DNA of 64,000 nt, taken from contig NC_089438.1 of the NCBI RefSeq assembly GCF_026210795.1, positions 2,191,501-2,255,500 on the forward strand. The letters are read 5' to 3'. The stretch is from Rhizophagus irregularis. Its lineage: Eukaryota > Glomeromycota > Glomeromycetes > Glomerales > Glomeraceae. Each line of letters opens with the position of its first letter. Within the stretch, counting starts at the first letter, position 1. Shown piece after piece: positions 42,713 through 56,259 of the stretch. Under the pieces are notes generated by a model. That model was not told where the DNA came from. It ran no database searches and worked only from the letters and a program-made list of their open reading frames with translations. The position numbers and the translations under genes were made by a program.

Positions 42713-45700
42713 ATGGCTTATAGCCAACTTAATAATGTTAATAATAGTGACATTCCTCCCGCACAACAAACGTCACAACAGATTCATAATTGCGATCATA
42801 GTTCGCAAGACTCTCAAACTAACGACCAATATACAAGACTTAATGATTCAACTAGTCTGTATTTAACAAACTTTAATTTCAACCGACTAGATATACAAGA
42901 AATTTTTAATACTCTTAAAAATAAATTTGGCTTCCAAGAAGATAATAGTCGAAACATGTTTGATTATTTAATGTGCATGTTGGACTCTCGTGCTTCAAGA
43001 ACGAATCCATATCAGGCTTTACTTACCCTCCATGTTGATTATATTGGAGGAATTGATGCTAATTATCGTAAATGGTGTTTTGCTTTGGGTTTTGGAGGTA
43101 ATGTTGATTCAGAGAATGACCTACAAGACAATGAACAATGGAATAAACGAATGGATTCCATATCAAAATATCCAGAGGAAATGGTTCGTCAATTGGCCTT
43201 ATGGTTATTATTATGGGGTGAAGCTTCTTCAGTTCGATTTATGAGCGAATGTTTATGCTTTATTTTCAAATTAGCTTATGATTATGATAAGAGTTCTAAA
43301 AGTTCTCAAGTACAATTACTTGAAAGAGATTATCTTGACAATATTATAACACCGATTTACCGTTACATTAAAGATCAATGCTACGAAGATAAGCCAAAAG
43401 ATCATGCTGAAACAATAGGATATGACGATATCAATCAACTTTTTTGGTATCGGGAAACTATTAATAGTATAGTTTTTCAGAAAAAGAGTGACTCGCCAAT
43501 TAAAAATATTATGGATGTACATCACAGTAAACGTTATTTAAAGCTTAGACACGTAAAATGGGATCTTGTATTTATTAAAACGTACAAAGAAAAACGTACG
43601 TGGCTTCATTTAGTAGTTAATTTTACGCGTATATGGATTATCGAGTTTACCATCTTTTGGTATTTTATGACCTATATTATTCTATCTCTTAATAAACATA
43701 AGCTTGAACCAGCAGTACAATGGTCTATTGTTGCAATCGGGGGTGCGATTTCTACTTTTTTAATGATAATTGGAAGTATCTGCGAACTATTTTTCGATCC
43801 ATTAAGAATTAATTTAATATTAATTCAACTGCTAATATTAATAATAATCGTATTTATTATAAACTTTGTTCCAATTTATATAATAATGAAAGACCCTACA
43901 TCTTCAATATCTTTAATAGTAGGTATGGTTCACTTTGTAATATCATTAATTACGACGTTTATGTTTGCCATAATTCCGAAATCTCATATCTTTAGAAAAA
44001 GTGAAGCACTTCATGCTTTTACTGCCAATTATGCTCATCTTAGCAATAAGGATCGTGCAGTTTCAATTGGATTTTGGTTCTGCGTTTTTGGATGTAAATT
44101 GGTAGTGTCATATTTCCTGTCTTATCTATTCGTAGATTTTTTTGAATCTATGCTTAAAATGAAAGTGATTGATAGTACACTTTATTCTTTAATCTTAGTA
44201 TTAGCCATCGTTACTATGTTCTCTTGTTACCTTATTCTTTTATTTTCGAGTACATATCTCTGGTATGTAATTTGGAATGTAATTTTTTCGATAGCTATTT
44301 GCACACTTGGGAGACCTATTCGGACTTCTCAAAAAGATAACTTTACTATGTTACCAAAACATATTTGTACAAAAATTTTGGGCTTAAACAATATGGAAGT
44401 TAGTTACGTGTCACCAATTTGGAATTCCATTATTACTTCCATGTATAATGAACATCAATTATCGATTAAGAATTTTGAGAGCTTACTTTATCTACAGGTT
44501 CGTATTTTATATATATATATATATAAATAATAATTAGTTTTTAAGATTTATTTGAAAAATTCAATGTTTTATTAACGTTCATAGTAACATTTTTAAGGGG
44601 AATGATAGAGATTCATGGAATTCTCCACCCATTTTTGTAAATCATAATGATGAACAATATTATCAACCAATGAGTGAAGTTGAACGTCGTATTACATTTT
44701 TTGCAAAGAGTTTGTCGAATAATATTCAAGATCCTTTGCCAATTCAAAAAATGCCGACATTTACAGTTTTTACTCCTCATTATTCAGAAAAGATTCTCCT
44801 TTCGCTTCGTGAAATTTGTGAAATGGATCAAAATTCACGAATTAATTGGTTTGAATACTTAAAACAATTACATTCAACTGAATGGGAAAATTATGAAAAA
44901 AATGATACTATAGATATATGGGATTCAATTCGTATACAAGATTATTTAAAAGAAGACAACCTTACTAAAGAAGATGAAAATTTACGTAAACGTAAATGGG
45001 TTTCACGCCGTGCACAAACTTTATTTCGTACTATTTCCGGATTCATGAATTATCAAAAAGCAATAAAGCTTTTGTATCGCATAGAAAATCCCGAAATTGT
45101 TGCTTCGTGTACAAACGATCCGGAGAAACTTGAGAATGAGATGGCCTCAGTAGCTCGTCGTAAATTCAAATTTTTAGTCTCTATGCAGAGATATAACGAA
45201 TTTGACGAAGAGGAGCAAAAGAATGTGGATTTTTTATTACGTTCTTATCCAGATCTTCAAATTGCTTATCTTGATCAAGTACCATGGGAAAATAAGGAAA
45301 TTGAACCAAAATTTTTTTCCGTTTTAATTGATGGTCACTGTGAAATATTACCGGATGGAAAACGCAAACCAATTTATCGAATCCAGCTCCCTGGAAATCC
45401 GTTTCTTGGAGATGGTAAATCGGATAATCAAAACCACGCAATTATTTTTTGCCGTGGTGAATACATTCAATTAATTGATGCCAATCAAGATAATTACTTT
45501 GAGGAATGCCTCAAAATAAAGAATATTCTTGGCGAATTCGACCAGTATAATATACCCGAAGAGCTAATCCCAAAAAGCGAAGAGAAATCATCAGATACTA
45601 AGCCCAGAACTGATGATATAAAAGTTACAATATCGCCTTATTCTTCTGTTAGTGAATCGTCAAAAAAACATCCCGTTGCTATTGTTGGAACTTGTGAATA

Positions 45701-47624
45701 TATATTTTCCAAAAATTATGGTGCTCTTGGAGATTTAACTGCTGGAAAAGGGCAAGCTTTTAGTACGTTAACTCAACGGTTCACTGCTAAAGTAGGTGGA
45801 AGATTACATTATGGGCATACAGATTTTTTAAACGCCATCTTCATGACAACGCGTGGTGGAATATCAAAAGCTATGAAAGGTCTACACCTTAGCGAGGATA
45901 TTTTCGCTGGTATAAACTCATTTAGCCGTGGTGGTCGTATAAAGCATTGCGAATATATTCAATGTAGTAAAGGTCGCGATATTGGCCTTGATTCGATTCT
46001 TCATTTTACAACAAAAACCAGTACTGGTATGGGAGAACAAAATTTATCGAGAGAGTACTATTACCTTGGAACACAACTTTCTTTAGACAGGTTCTTAACT
46101 TTTTTTTATGCTCATCCTGGTTTTCATTTTAATCATGTTTTTATTATATTATCAGTTCACCTTCTCATGCTTAGCATAATGTTCATTGGTGCAATAAGAG
46201 CTGTTCTTCCTGTTTGCAACAACTCACATAGTGAATGTTCTAATTTTATACCTGTAATTAACTGGATTAAGTGTTCCATAATTTTAATTATTGTTGCATC
46301 ATTCATTGATTTTTTGCCATTATTCTCACAAGAACTTGAAGAAAATGGCTTAGTTCGTAGTGCTATACGATTTGGCAAACATCTTATGTCATTATCACCC
46401 TTCTTTGAAGTATTTAATACTCAAATATATGCTAATAGTATTATGACAAATCTTAAATTCGGAGGTGCAAAATATATATTTTCTGGACGTGGATTTCCTA
46501 CAACACGTATTCCATTTTCTACATTATATTCACGTTTCTCTGGGCCAAGTATTTTCTTTGGAATGAGGATTCTATTAATTTTGCTCTTTGTTTCCTTAAC
46601 CATGTGGATATCATATTTTATATACTTTTGGTTTTTAATTATAGCTCTGTGTGTTTCACCATTCTTATTCAATCCACATCAATTTTCTTTCGTGGAATTT
46701 ATAAGTGATTACCGTGAATTCTTGATATGGATGTATTCAGAATCAGGCACGCATGCTAATTCTTGGATTGATCATTGTCGTGCTTCAATGACAATGATTA
46801 TTAATCATAAATTAGGGTATCATTCTGGAAAATTGGTTGAAGATGCTTCACATCCAAGTTTTACTACTGCTATTTTTGGAGAAATAATCTCATCTTTTAT
46901 AATGGCAGCTATTTTCATTATTGTTCTCATTTTCGTAAAGAGTTTTGATCCAGCAACTTCAGGATTACCAAATACGGGACTAAGTGTTGTAATTTATGTG
47001 ACTACTATCGCAATTGGGCCTATATTAATGAATACGATTGCATTGTTCGGACTTTATCTTGTTTTATTCTGTTTGAAATCTATTTTTAAAAGATGGATTG
47101 ACAAATTTGGAGTACTAATTAACACCATAGCGCATACTTTTGCAATTATTAATCTAGTTAGTACTATTGAATACTTATGGATTATAGAATCAGGGAAACC
47201 AGTAAATGCTATTTTAAGCGTAATTGTCATATCAGCGGTACAAAGATTTGTATTTAAAGTGATTACCAATTTTTACGGAAAGAAACTTGGATTCTTGTCT
47301 ATAACACAACCATTTCGTGACAAAATAATTGAAATGTCTCTTTTTGCAAATGACTTTGTATTAGGACATATACTATTATTTATGCTAGCACCAATATGTC
47401 TAATCCCACGGATTGACACTTTACATTTCATTATATTATTTTGGTCAAAACCGAACAAAAAAGTTAGTGCACCAATATCTTTACGAGAACAAAAATGTAA
47501 TGTTTGGATTTACGGATTAGTATTTTTCATAATATATATGTTCTTCATGGGTTTAATAATTGGACCCATAGTGATTAACAAATCATTTCTGAATCACATT
47601 TTTCATCATATGTCTAAGTCATAA
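42713..47624 (+). CDS. FKS1: beta-1,3-glucan synthase catalytic subunit (FKS)
   Basis: Two exons (42713-44497, 44598-47624) give 1,603 residues, shorter than the 1,800-1,900 of yeast Fks1, mainly at the N-terminus. It is a multi-spanning plasma-membrane glycosyltransferase (GT48) that uses UDP-glucose to make cell-wall beta-1,3-glucan. Visible parts: an N-terminal domain with ALYLLLWGEA-like sequence (LALWLLLWGEASSVRFM), a first membrane cluster (about residues 295-560), the cytosolic GT48 core with RRAQTLFRTISGFMNY, IYRIQLPGNPFLGDGKSDNQ, GGRLHYGHTDFLNAIFMTTR and GGRIKHCEYIQCSKGRD, then a second membrane cluster to the C-terminus. The echinocandin hot-spot 1 position reads FLSYLFVDF where yeast has FLxLSLRDP. 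Hot-spot 2 reads INWIKCSI. The divergence suggests a specialised paralogue. Confidence 0.93.
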
Positions 47625-48999
47625 CTATTTTAGTCGGTATTCAAAAAAAATTCGAATGGTAGGAGCATTAACTTTTTTTTGTCTTTTTTTACATTTAAAT
47701 TTTTTGACAATACAATTATATCCTTTTTGTGGACATTCACAAAAGATTTCAAAACATCAAAGGGATAAGTGAATAAAAGAATGAAAAGAATGAACACAAG
47801 AAGACAAATAATTCGAAGGAATGCTCATGAAGAGGCAACGTGCTAGAAGAGTGAGTACAAGTATGCTGTAATGTGGCCAATATTGCTGGAGAAGGATGAC
47901 TACAGAGAATACAGTACCAAATGGCTCGGAGCTTATAAAAATAAGATTTTCCATAAATTTCAACTAATTTCACTCGACTTATCCATGTGTATATTTGCTA
48001 ATTAGTAATATTTTGCTGAGAAGATATTTACAGTATTTACAGTATATTTTGAAACTGAATATTTGGAAAATTAATTAGAATAGTAATATATACTTAAATT
48101 ATTTATTTGTACTCAATCGCTATTAATGCCAGGTAAATGTTTCTAGAAGCTAGTTTAAGTAATATACTTGGCTCATTGCTAAATTGACATTTTATTTTAT
48201 GTAGCTCATTTAAGTTCGCGGTTAATATTAAGTTCGTGTCGTATAGTAAATCTTAATAGGAAATCCACGTGATTTCATGTATACATTTTTTCACTTCGTG
48301 GACCGGTAATATATATTAAGAAAATATCTCTTTATTAAGTACATCGTATTTACATATTTAACATAAGATTTAATATTTCTAATTAATTATTTCTATAATT
48401 ATTGTAATTTATAAGTCTATAAGTCATTAACATTACCTTAGGATTTTGACAATAATATTGTCATTTTATTTTTAAAAGTCAATATATGATCTTATTATAA
48501 GAATTATTAATTTTTACTATAGTTTTTATAATTTATAATTTTATTTTTAGATTTCAGTTTTTTATCTTATTTTGTAAGTATTAGTCTTAATTTGCAATTC
48601 AGATTAAATATATTTATTTTATAAATAGATTACTATAATTTTATGTAATTCCATGTAAATTTTTTTTATAAAAAAAAAAATTAAATTTAAAAAATTAACT
48701 GATAAAAAAAATAAAATTAAATAGTAATAAAAATTTGGCAATAATAAAAAAATTGATTTTATTATAAAGATTTGTAAAATATATTTACTATAAAAATAAA
48801 AATAAATTTCATGATACTAATTAAAAATTTTTTTTAAACAAAATTATCATTGATCAGCTGATTTCAATAAAAATTAGATATTAAAGAATTAAAAAATTTA
48901 GTGGCATCTAACTTTAATTCATATAATACAATAGCATCTCCTATTACCATTATTTGATCTCAAATTATTTTCGTTTCTATTATTACAATAAAACTTGCC
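47625..48999. other. AT-rich intergenic DNA
   Basis: 3' flank of FKS, then increasingly AT-rich DNA without ORFs. No repeats longer than simple A/T runs were recognised. Confidence 0.5.
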
Positions 49000-49667
49000 C
49001 TAACAACACTTAATCAGTCTGAGAAATAGCTTAATTAATCCCCCAAATCCCTTTACTCCTAATTCGCCAGCGCTTTGCAATACAGCACAAGCACTATTAA
49101 CAGCAACTTTTCCAGAACGACTGGCCATAATCATGGCGGCACAACTTCCTTTAACTATTCCTCCAACGCCGAATCCTATACAACGTATGAGACCGGTAAT
49201 AAGAGGTGGAAAAATCATAAGTACGGCTAGTACGGCTATTATGATTGCTCCAATAATGATGGCAACATGATGCTCAGCTAAATAATTGCGGATATTAGAG
49301 GAAATATTAGATAATTGATCATACAAGGTATTAGATTCGGTTGTAGCATCATGGACTTTATATGTATTATATGTGAGGGATTTATCTGCCTTATAGGCGT
49401 CAGAGGAAACCTTTCCGCAAATATGATGGCCTGTGGAAATTTTGATTGTAACCTCATTATCGTGAGACTGTAAGGCGATTCTTGGTAATACGGGAATGCT
49501 GGCGACAAATTGACACAAGATACACGAAATAATGATAAAAATCACCACTGTAGGGTAGAATGAAGTTCTATAATTGGAATATCACGAAAAAAAGAATATG
49601 AAGAGAATGTTATTGAAAAGAGGGAATGAGGAATAAAGAGAGCTCAATCATACCTGCTGCTCGCCAT
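49000..49667 (-). CDS. IFI6/IFI27-like small membrane protein
   Basis: Two minus-strand exons: 49654-49667 (start ATG at 49667) and 49000-49567, joined over an 86-bp intron to 193 residues. The join restores a clean signal peptide (MASSRTSFYPTVVIFIIISC, cleavage likely near residue 29 after FVAS), which the longer exon alone would lack a proper start for. A central hydrophobic helix (AIIIGAIIIAVLAVLMIF, about 107-124) is followed by the Gly/Ala/Ser-rich IFI6/IFI27 (6-16) signature GGIVKGSCAAMIMASRSGKV ... SACAVLQSAGELG. Animal members are interferon-induced organelle-membrane proteins, and related proteins occur in other eukaryotes. Here it would enter the secretory pathway. Its role in a fungus is unknown. 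Confidence 0.8.
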
Positions 49668-49977
49668 TTCTATTCTATGTTAATGAATAATTATTGACTT
49701 TTGCAAGAAAATAAGGCGAGGCCTTGTAGGTTTCTAGTTATGAGGATTGAGATCTAGATTAAAAAAAATTGCCAGCCAAAAATTTAAACCCTGGGATTTC
49801 AGAATACTTTATTTCGTTTGTATAGTAAAACACACAATTTGGTATTAGTATTAGGTAATAGGTTATCCTTTGTTATCCTTCGGAGGAGCATGCAATTACG
49901 AAATACAGTATCTATGCTTCGACTGTAAAAAAGTTTTTTTTTCTCAATAATCAAAGGGCGGAGTTAGCATATATTAG

Positions 49978-50010
49978 GTGTATTTTGACTTGCTCCACGT
50001 TTACTTGAAA
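49978..50010. repeat. solo end of the 1.0-kb foldback family
   Basis: GTGTATTTTGACTTGCTCC and GTTTACTTG match the inverted-repeat core of the element at 1016-1254 (GTGTATTTT..CYTGCT..AC..GTTTACTT). No partner arm is found within about 1 kb, so it is a solo or truncated copy. Confidence 0.45.
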
Positions 50011-51532
50011 CGAGATCATTTTTTTAATCTATTTTATCTTTTTGATAATTATCAGATATCCAATACAGGGACGGGTTCATTGCTTAGTTGCTTAGAGCGC
50101 AATAAATTGATTTAATCTGTTGCTGATCAATGTCCAAAAAAAATCGAAAAATTGCGATATCCGATTTTCCTGAATTAGCTAGGTTATACCAAATGCCAAA
50201 AGTCAATAAATTTGTAGAGCAGACTTATTTTATGATTTTTAAATCCTCATAGGATCAGTATTAATTTTAAATTATTACATTTAGACCTAATAAACAATAA
50301 ATGTATAATTATTAATAACTTAAAAGTTATTTATATAATATAGGTAATTATAAATTTTAAAGAATATCAAATGTTATAATTAATAATTGTTCACTAAATT
50401 TTATAAGATTAATATTAAATTAAATAATTAATCAGTTGTATATATTAAACAGTTATTCTATATGTAAATTTACAAAAAGAAAAAATTTGTCTAAGATCAA
50501 ATAGGCTGTTTATCAAAAAAAAAATTAAGAAAAATGCAAAATTTTGATTTTTTTAATTTTTTCACTTTTTTTGATAAAGATTTCAAAATTTTATCATAGT
50601 TAATATCAAATTAATATTTATTTATTTAAGTTAAATTTTTATAATTAGTATTTTTTAACTCTGATTAAAATTATAAACTAACATTTAAATTTTAGCCAAA
50701 TTGTTTTTTTTTGCTAGAATTAAATGGTAAAACAATCACTAATAATGATAATTACTACTGATAAAATTTAATAATACCCTAAATTTTATATTTATAATTT
50801 CTTAGTATAAATTCTTTTGTATTAATATTTTTATATATTTTTTTCTTAATTATTAATTTTTTTTTAAAAGTACTTTTTATTAATAAATACTTAAATAATT
50901 AAATTATAGTTAAAAAATTAAAAAAATATACAGTATATGTATTTTTACTTGTTTTGCAAATTTATTTTTTAATTACATAATTAAAAATTAATTAATTATT
51001 GAATATATTTAATAAAAATTAATGTTATAGAATTTATATAATTTCAATCCAAATTATAAAAAATTTTGATTAATAAAATTATATTTATATGATTTAAATT
51101 GAAATTATTTATATAAAACTATTAATTTAAATATTAATAGCTTTTATTTTAGATACTTTTTAAAAATTTAAATAATATTTATTTTAAAAAATAGTTTAGA
51201 TTTATAAAATTTTAATTTTTTTAGACCTTTTTCTTTGCTACACAATGTAAAGCATTAGTAATGGTTGTAGAAATAGTTGAAGGATGTAAAAATAATTTTC
51301 CAAATAGATGATTTCTAATTTTTTTGTCAGAATTTATATAGAATTATATATTTAATATTAAAGTTTTTAGTTTCAGAAAATTGTACTATAATTAATATTA
51401 TAAGTTAAATTTCTATTAATTTATTAATATTTGTTATATCTAAAAATTAAAATAAAAGATTTTTTGTTATTCTTAATTTAAGTTATTACAGTAAAACTAT
51501 TATATTTAATTATCAAATTCAGATTTTATAGA

Positions 51533-52706
51533 ATAATTAATTTGTGATCTGTCTCAGAATTAGTAAAAGCAACTAATATATACTAAAACTTTTAGGGCAG
51601 TGACAGATATTACCTAATTTTCTAGGGGGAGGGGGAGTAAGCTCTTATAATAAACTGATATTAGGTAATATCTGTTATTGCCCTTATTATAAATCAAATT
51701 CTTAATATTAAGCAATTTTTAAGTAAATTTATCAATTTTTTTTTTTTAAATAAATATATTAAAAATGTTTTAAACTTAAAAGTATTAAAATACTAATATT
51801 ATCTTGTATTTCATAATTAAATAATTTTAATATTATATATAATTTTAAGAATTGTTTTCCAGTATTGCTAAAAAAAGAAAATTTTAATTAATAGTATTTA
51901 GTAGAATTTATCATTAAACTTTAATTTTATAGGTTATTTGCCATTATTTACCCAACTTTTTATTTATATTTTCAGATAGTTTGTGCTCAATTTCAACCTC
52001 AAATTTAACTCTAATTTATCATATTTGTAAAAATGCAATAACTCTCCACTCAGTAATTAAAAAAAAATGATCTATAGTTCTTTAGATTCTCTCATTAAGT
52101 TACATCTAATAATAGTAATTTATAATTCTAGCATCAAAAAACAGTAAAAAAATATTTTACCAGTATGCAAAACTATCCTACTATCCTTTGATGTTAAAGA
52201 TGGATATATAATTACTAGTATCATTAGATATGTCTTGATAAGAAAAATTTAAAGAACTATAAATCATCCTTTTCTAATCACTGGGTGAAAAATTATTGCA
52301 TTTTTATGAATATAATAAATTAGTGTTAAATTTGAAATTGAAATTGAACATAAACTATCTGAAAATTTACAATTAAAAAGTTAGTAAATAATGGCAAAAA
52401 ACCTATAAAATTAAAGTTTAAATTTTATATAATATCATTAATTAAAATTTTCTTTTTTTAGTAACACTGGATTCTAATTCTTAAAAATATATGATATTAA
52501 ATTTATTTATTTACAAAAATATAAAATAATATTGGTATTTTAATATATTTTTAAGTTTAAACTATTTCCAATATATTTATTTTTTAAAAAAAATTGATTA
52601 ATTTGTTTGAAAATTACTTAATATCAAGAATTTGGTTTATAATAATAATTTTCTGATATATATTAATAATTTTCACTAGTTCAGAGGCAGATCACAAATT
52701 AATTTA
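51533..52706. repeat. 1.17-kb long inverted repeat
   Basis: Left arm 51533-52134 and right arm about 52190-52706 are reverse complements at roughly 80%. Anchors: AATTAATTTGTGATCTGTCTC (about 51536) against the complement of GAGGCAGATCACAAATTAATT (about 52684); AAAAATGCAATAA (52031) against TTATTGCATTTTT; and GATCTATAGTTCTTTA (52070) against its complement near 52250. The loop is about 55 bp. Outside these limits the flanks do not pair. The left arm alone carries an 89-bp MITE. Confidence 0.75.
51595..51683. mobile_element. 89-bp Harbinger-like MITE
   Basis: Terminal inverted repeats GGGCAGTGACAGATATTACC and the complement of GGTAATATCTGTTATTGCCC (2 mismatches in the 23 bp that include the inner TAA), flanked by TTA on both sides. 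A TTA duplication fits PIF/Harbinger. The interior has a G-run (AGGGGGAGGGGGAG). A longer relative lies at 63435-63575. Confidence 0.75.
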
Positions 52707-53719
52707 ATTTTTTCATATATAATTAAATAATTAATATATAATATTTAAACATTTATCTATTAAGTAAATATTACTATTCTTTTATTTAATTTAATTTATT
52801 TATTTATAGAATATTTTACTAGTTACTAGATTACTATTAAATTAAAATAAAGTTAAAAGTATTTATAACTTTTTAATAAATTTTTTATTAAAAATTTCTA
52901 CTAAAATATATTTTAATAAAAAGATTATTCCTATTAATTTTACATTTAAAATTATTTTACATCTAAATTTTACATTAAAATTATTTTATTTTATATTCAT
53001 CTTTTATTGTTAATATAAACTTTATATATTAAATTATTTTATAATAAAATTTTAATTTTAATGCTAGATTACAAAATATATTTAATAAAATTATTTTTAC
53101 AAAACTAAAAGGTATATTTTTTGATGGAATTTTGCTTTTAATTTATAATATATTTTATTATCTTTACCAATTTTTTTTTTTGATTTATTTTTATTTGATT
53201 CTTTTAATTTCTTTGAAATTTATATATATATATATATATTGATTTATATTTAATTTGAATTTTATATATTAATTTTAGTTTTTACTTATTTTTTTAACAT
53301 TTTATTGAATTATATAAATATACAATTCTTTATTTCTTATTATATAATAATATGATTATTACTATTATATAATTAGTCTTAACTTTTTATACTATTTTAA
53401 GTTATATAAAATTATACAATTGTATTATATAATTATCTAATTACTATACTGTTTACTATTATCTCTATTTATTAAATATATTATTATTAATTATTTTATA
53501 TAAGTCAATACAATCTTTAGTTATCTTAAGATAATAATTAAGTTCATTTTTTATTAACTTTAAAGTTACAATATACAATAGCATATTTAATATAATAATT
53601 ATAATAAAATTTGATACTTTATAAATTTTATGTCTCTAATAATATTTGTAATTTTTATTATGATATCTAATAAGATATTTAATTATTTAATTTTATTGTT
53701 AAATATAAATTTCTAGCAT

Positions 53720-54005
53720 TAAGCTAAAGAAATAAAATTATTCATTTCTCATGAAAAAAAATTGCTAAATTTGACCCGGCCGCCTCAAAAAAATTTATTT
53801 TTCAATAAAAATTTAGCCGATTCCTTAGTGTTTCATTGGTTGATTTAATAAATTTTTTGCTAGTGGAAAAAAAAATATTTTTTTATGACATGATTGGTCA
53901 AAACTAAAATCACATGACTAAATAAAATAAATTTTTTTATCTTTTTTTAACATTTATATGACCCGTCCAGTTATGAGAAACGAATAATTTTATTTACTTG
54001 GCCTT
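53720..54005. mobile_element. about 285-bp MITE
   Basis: The left AAGCTAAAGAAATAAAATTATTC, continuing into TTTCTCAT, is inverted at the right end (ATGAGAAACGAATAATTTTA, then CTTGGCCTT). Inside are GACCCGGCCG near the left and GACCCGTCCAG near the right, GC-rich against the background. The duplication may be only TA/TTA. No ORF. Confidence 0.65.
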
Positions 54006-54284
54006 ATATTAACTTTTAAATTTCTTTTTATTTATTAATTTTCTTTATTTTATTAATTAAATATTATTCAATAATATTTAATTTATTTATATATTTAATT
54101 TTATAAGTATAAGTAATAAGCATAATTTTTTATATATATTTTTCAATATAAATTATATTTAAAAATTAAAAGTATTATTAAAAGTTAAAATACAATATAA
54201 TAATTTATATAAATTAATTTTAATAATTTTTTAATTTAGATTAATATTATATTTCTGGTTTTAGTACGAAATCTTAAAAATCAT

Positions 54285-54535
54285 TTGAGCGACTGACACA
54301 AGACCGACAACAAAATCTCGACAATCCAATATCTTGACAAGTCAAAATTCTGACAAGTCAAAATCCCGACAAAATTATAACACACTTAAACTAAATATTA
54401 CATATTGCAATTATTTTATTAAAACACACATCACAAAATTGTTGATATAATGACTTGTCGGGATTTTGGATTGCCGAGATTTTGGATTGTCGAGATTTTG
54501 TTGTCGATCTTGTGTTAGTCATGCAAGTGACTGTT
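54285..54535. mobile_element. about 250-bp MITE with 16-bp subrepeats
   Basis: ACTGACACAAGACCGACAAC on the left is inverted at the right (GTTGTCGATCTTGTGTTAGT), and the arms continue with tandem 15-16-bp units of the type CGACAATCCAATATCT / GACAAGTCAAAATCCC (left) and their complements (right). The AT-rich centre has no ORF. Confidence 0.7.
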
Positions 54536-56259
54536 GAGATTTTGATCAGATACCTATATTTCTATTAGTTAAACTTCAGTTAATTTATTGAAATATTAAA
54601 TGTTTTAGTTTTTTAAATATTAATAGACTAATAATATGAATAGTTAGCAGTAATTTTTAACTTATAACTTATATTATTACATTAAATAATTATATTTATA
54701 TCTAAAAATAAATACTTACTATTAGTAAATTAGTAAAAAACTTTAATTTAAAAAACTAAATATTAATAAAAATTTATAGTAATTATTTTAATTTATTAAT
54801 AAATATTATTACAAATAATTTGTATATTATTTTATTAAAAAGTTTAAAGTTTAAGTAAATATATAATATATTAAAACATACTACATATTAAAAAGTATTA
54901 AAAAACAAATCCTTTATATATTAATATATTTAAAAATATAGTTTAATGTATAAAACAATATAAATCAATACAGCAGTTAAAAAATATGGTATACTTTAGA
55001 AAATATGTAAAATAGTATTAATTAATGCATTTATTAATATGAAGATACACATTATATATTTATTACTATATTATTTATTTATTAGTAAATTGTATTATTT
55101 AACTAGTTAAGAATTAATTAAAACAAAATTATTTAGATTGTTTTAAATAATAAATTTTATTATATTAATTTGAATATTTACAAAGTAATTGGTATTTTTT
55201 TACAGAAATTGCTAAATATCACTGTAGTAATTATTACTAATCTAAAAATTTATATAGTATTTTTTCATGCAATTTATAAAAGAAAAAAGATTTTCTCAAA
55301 AAGATTATTACTTGAGTAAAATTAATTTTTATATATAATTTTTAATAAATTTTGACACATTGTTTCAACTTTATTATATATAAATTTATAAGAAAAATTA
55401 TGTTAAAAGGGCTGTTATTAGTATTTAAGGAAAATATAGAAATTTGATTTTTATGTATAAACAAATTTTTTTTTACTTAAAAAATATTTCTTTTTACAAT
55501 AATTATTTCACATGTTTGTTATTTAAAATTATTTAAATTTTAACAAGTAATTTTAACTCCGGCCAAATTATAATTTTGGATAGAATCAAAATAACATGAA
55601 TCTTAATGCGGATGACTGCAGATAATCTAATAATTTAATATATTCATTAAATACCTTCTTTGTTGATGTCGCATTTATTTTTTTGAGATTTTTATACTAT
55701 ACCATGCATTAAGATTAATGCAAGAAATAGACTTTATCATTTCTATCAAAAATTTTCTTTTCACTTTATATTTTAAAATTAATTAAATTTAATAAAATTG
55801 CTTCAATTATTATCTAATATGGTTACACTTGTTAAACAATTTAACAATTCACTTTCATTTTAAAAATTGTATTCACAAAAAAGAGTATCGAAATCATGCA
55901 CATCATGCGTATTACCCATCACTGAATTCAGTGTAATTTAATAGAATCAGCTGTTTTGGAAAATTTGTAAGCATATCAGAGTTTAAGTTCCAATCCAAGC
56001 AATTAAGGTCCCGCGGTATTACTGCCCGATTAATTTCGTTGATGTCTAATGGAACATTTGCATTCACTGATGAATGATGAAATTTAATAAAAATTAGAAA
56101 ATTTATCTACACGTGAGAAATCGGGAGAGCCAATTGGCCATACATCGAAACACAAATTTTTTTAAGTAGTGAATATTCGGAATATCATTCCAAGAAAAGA
56201 GATATGCGAATATGGGAATGAACAAGAATTTCCCATTATTGAATAATGGTTACAAATGA

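Larger units (their letters stand above)
50011..56250. other. AT-rich gene desert with MITEs
   Basis: More than 6 kb with no gene, intron structure or stop-free frame of note. The composition is extremely AT-rich, with TATATA tracts (53221-53240). The individually listed inverted repeats are the only structured parts. A partial inverted pair GAATCTTAATGCGGAT / ATGCATTAAGATTAATG at about 55597 and 55706 may be one more decayed element. Confidence 0.5.
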
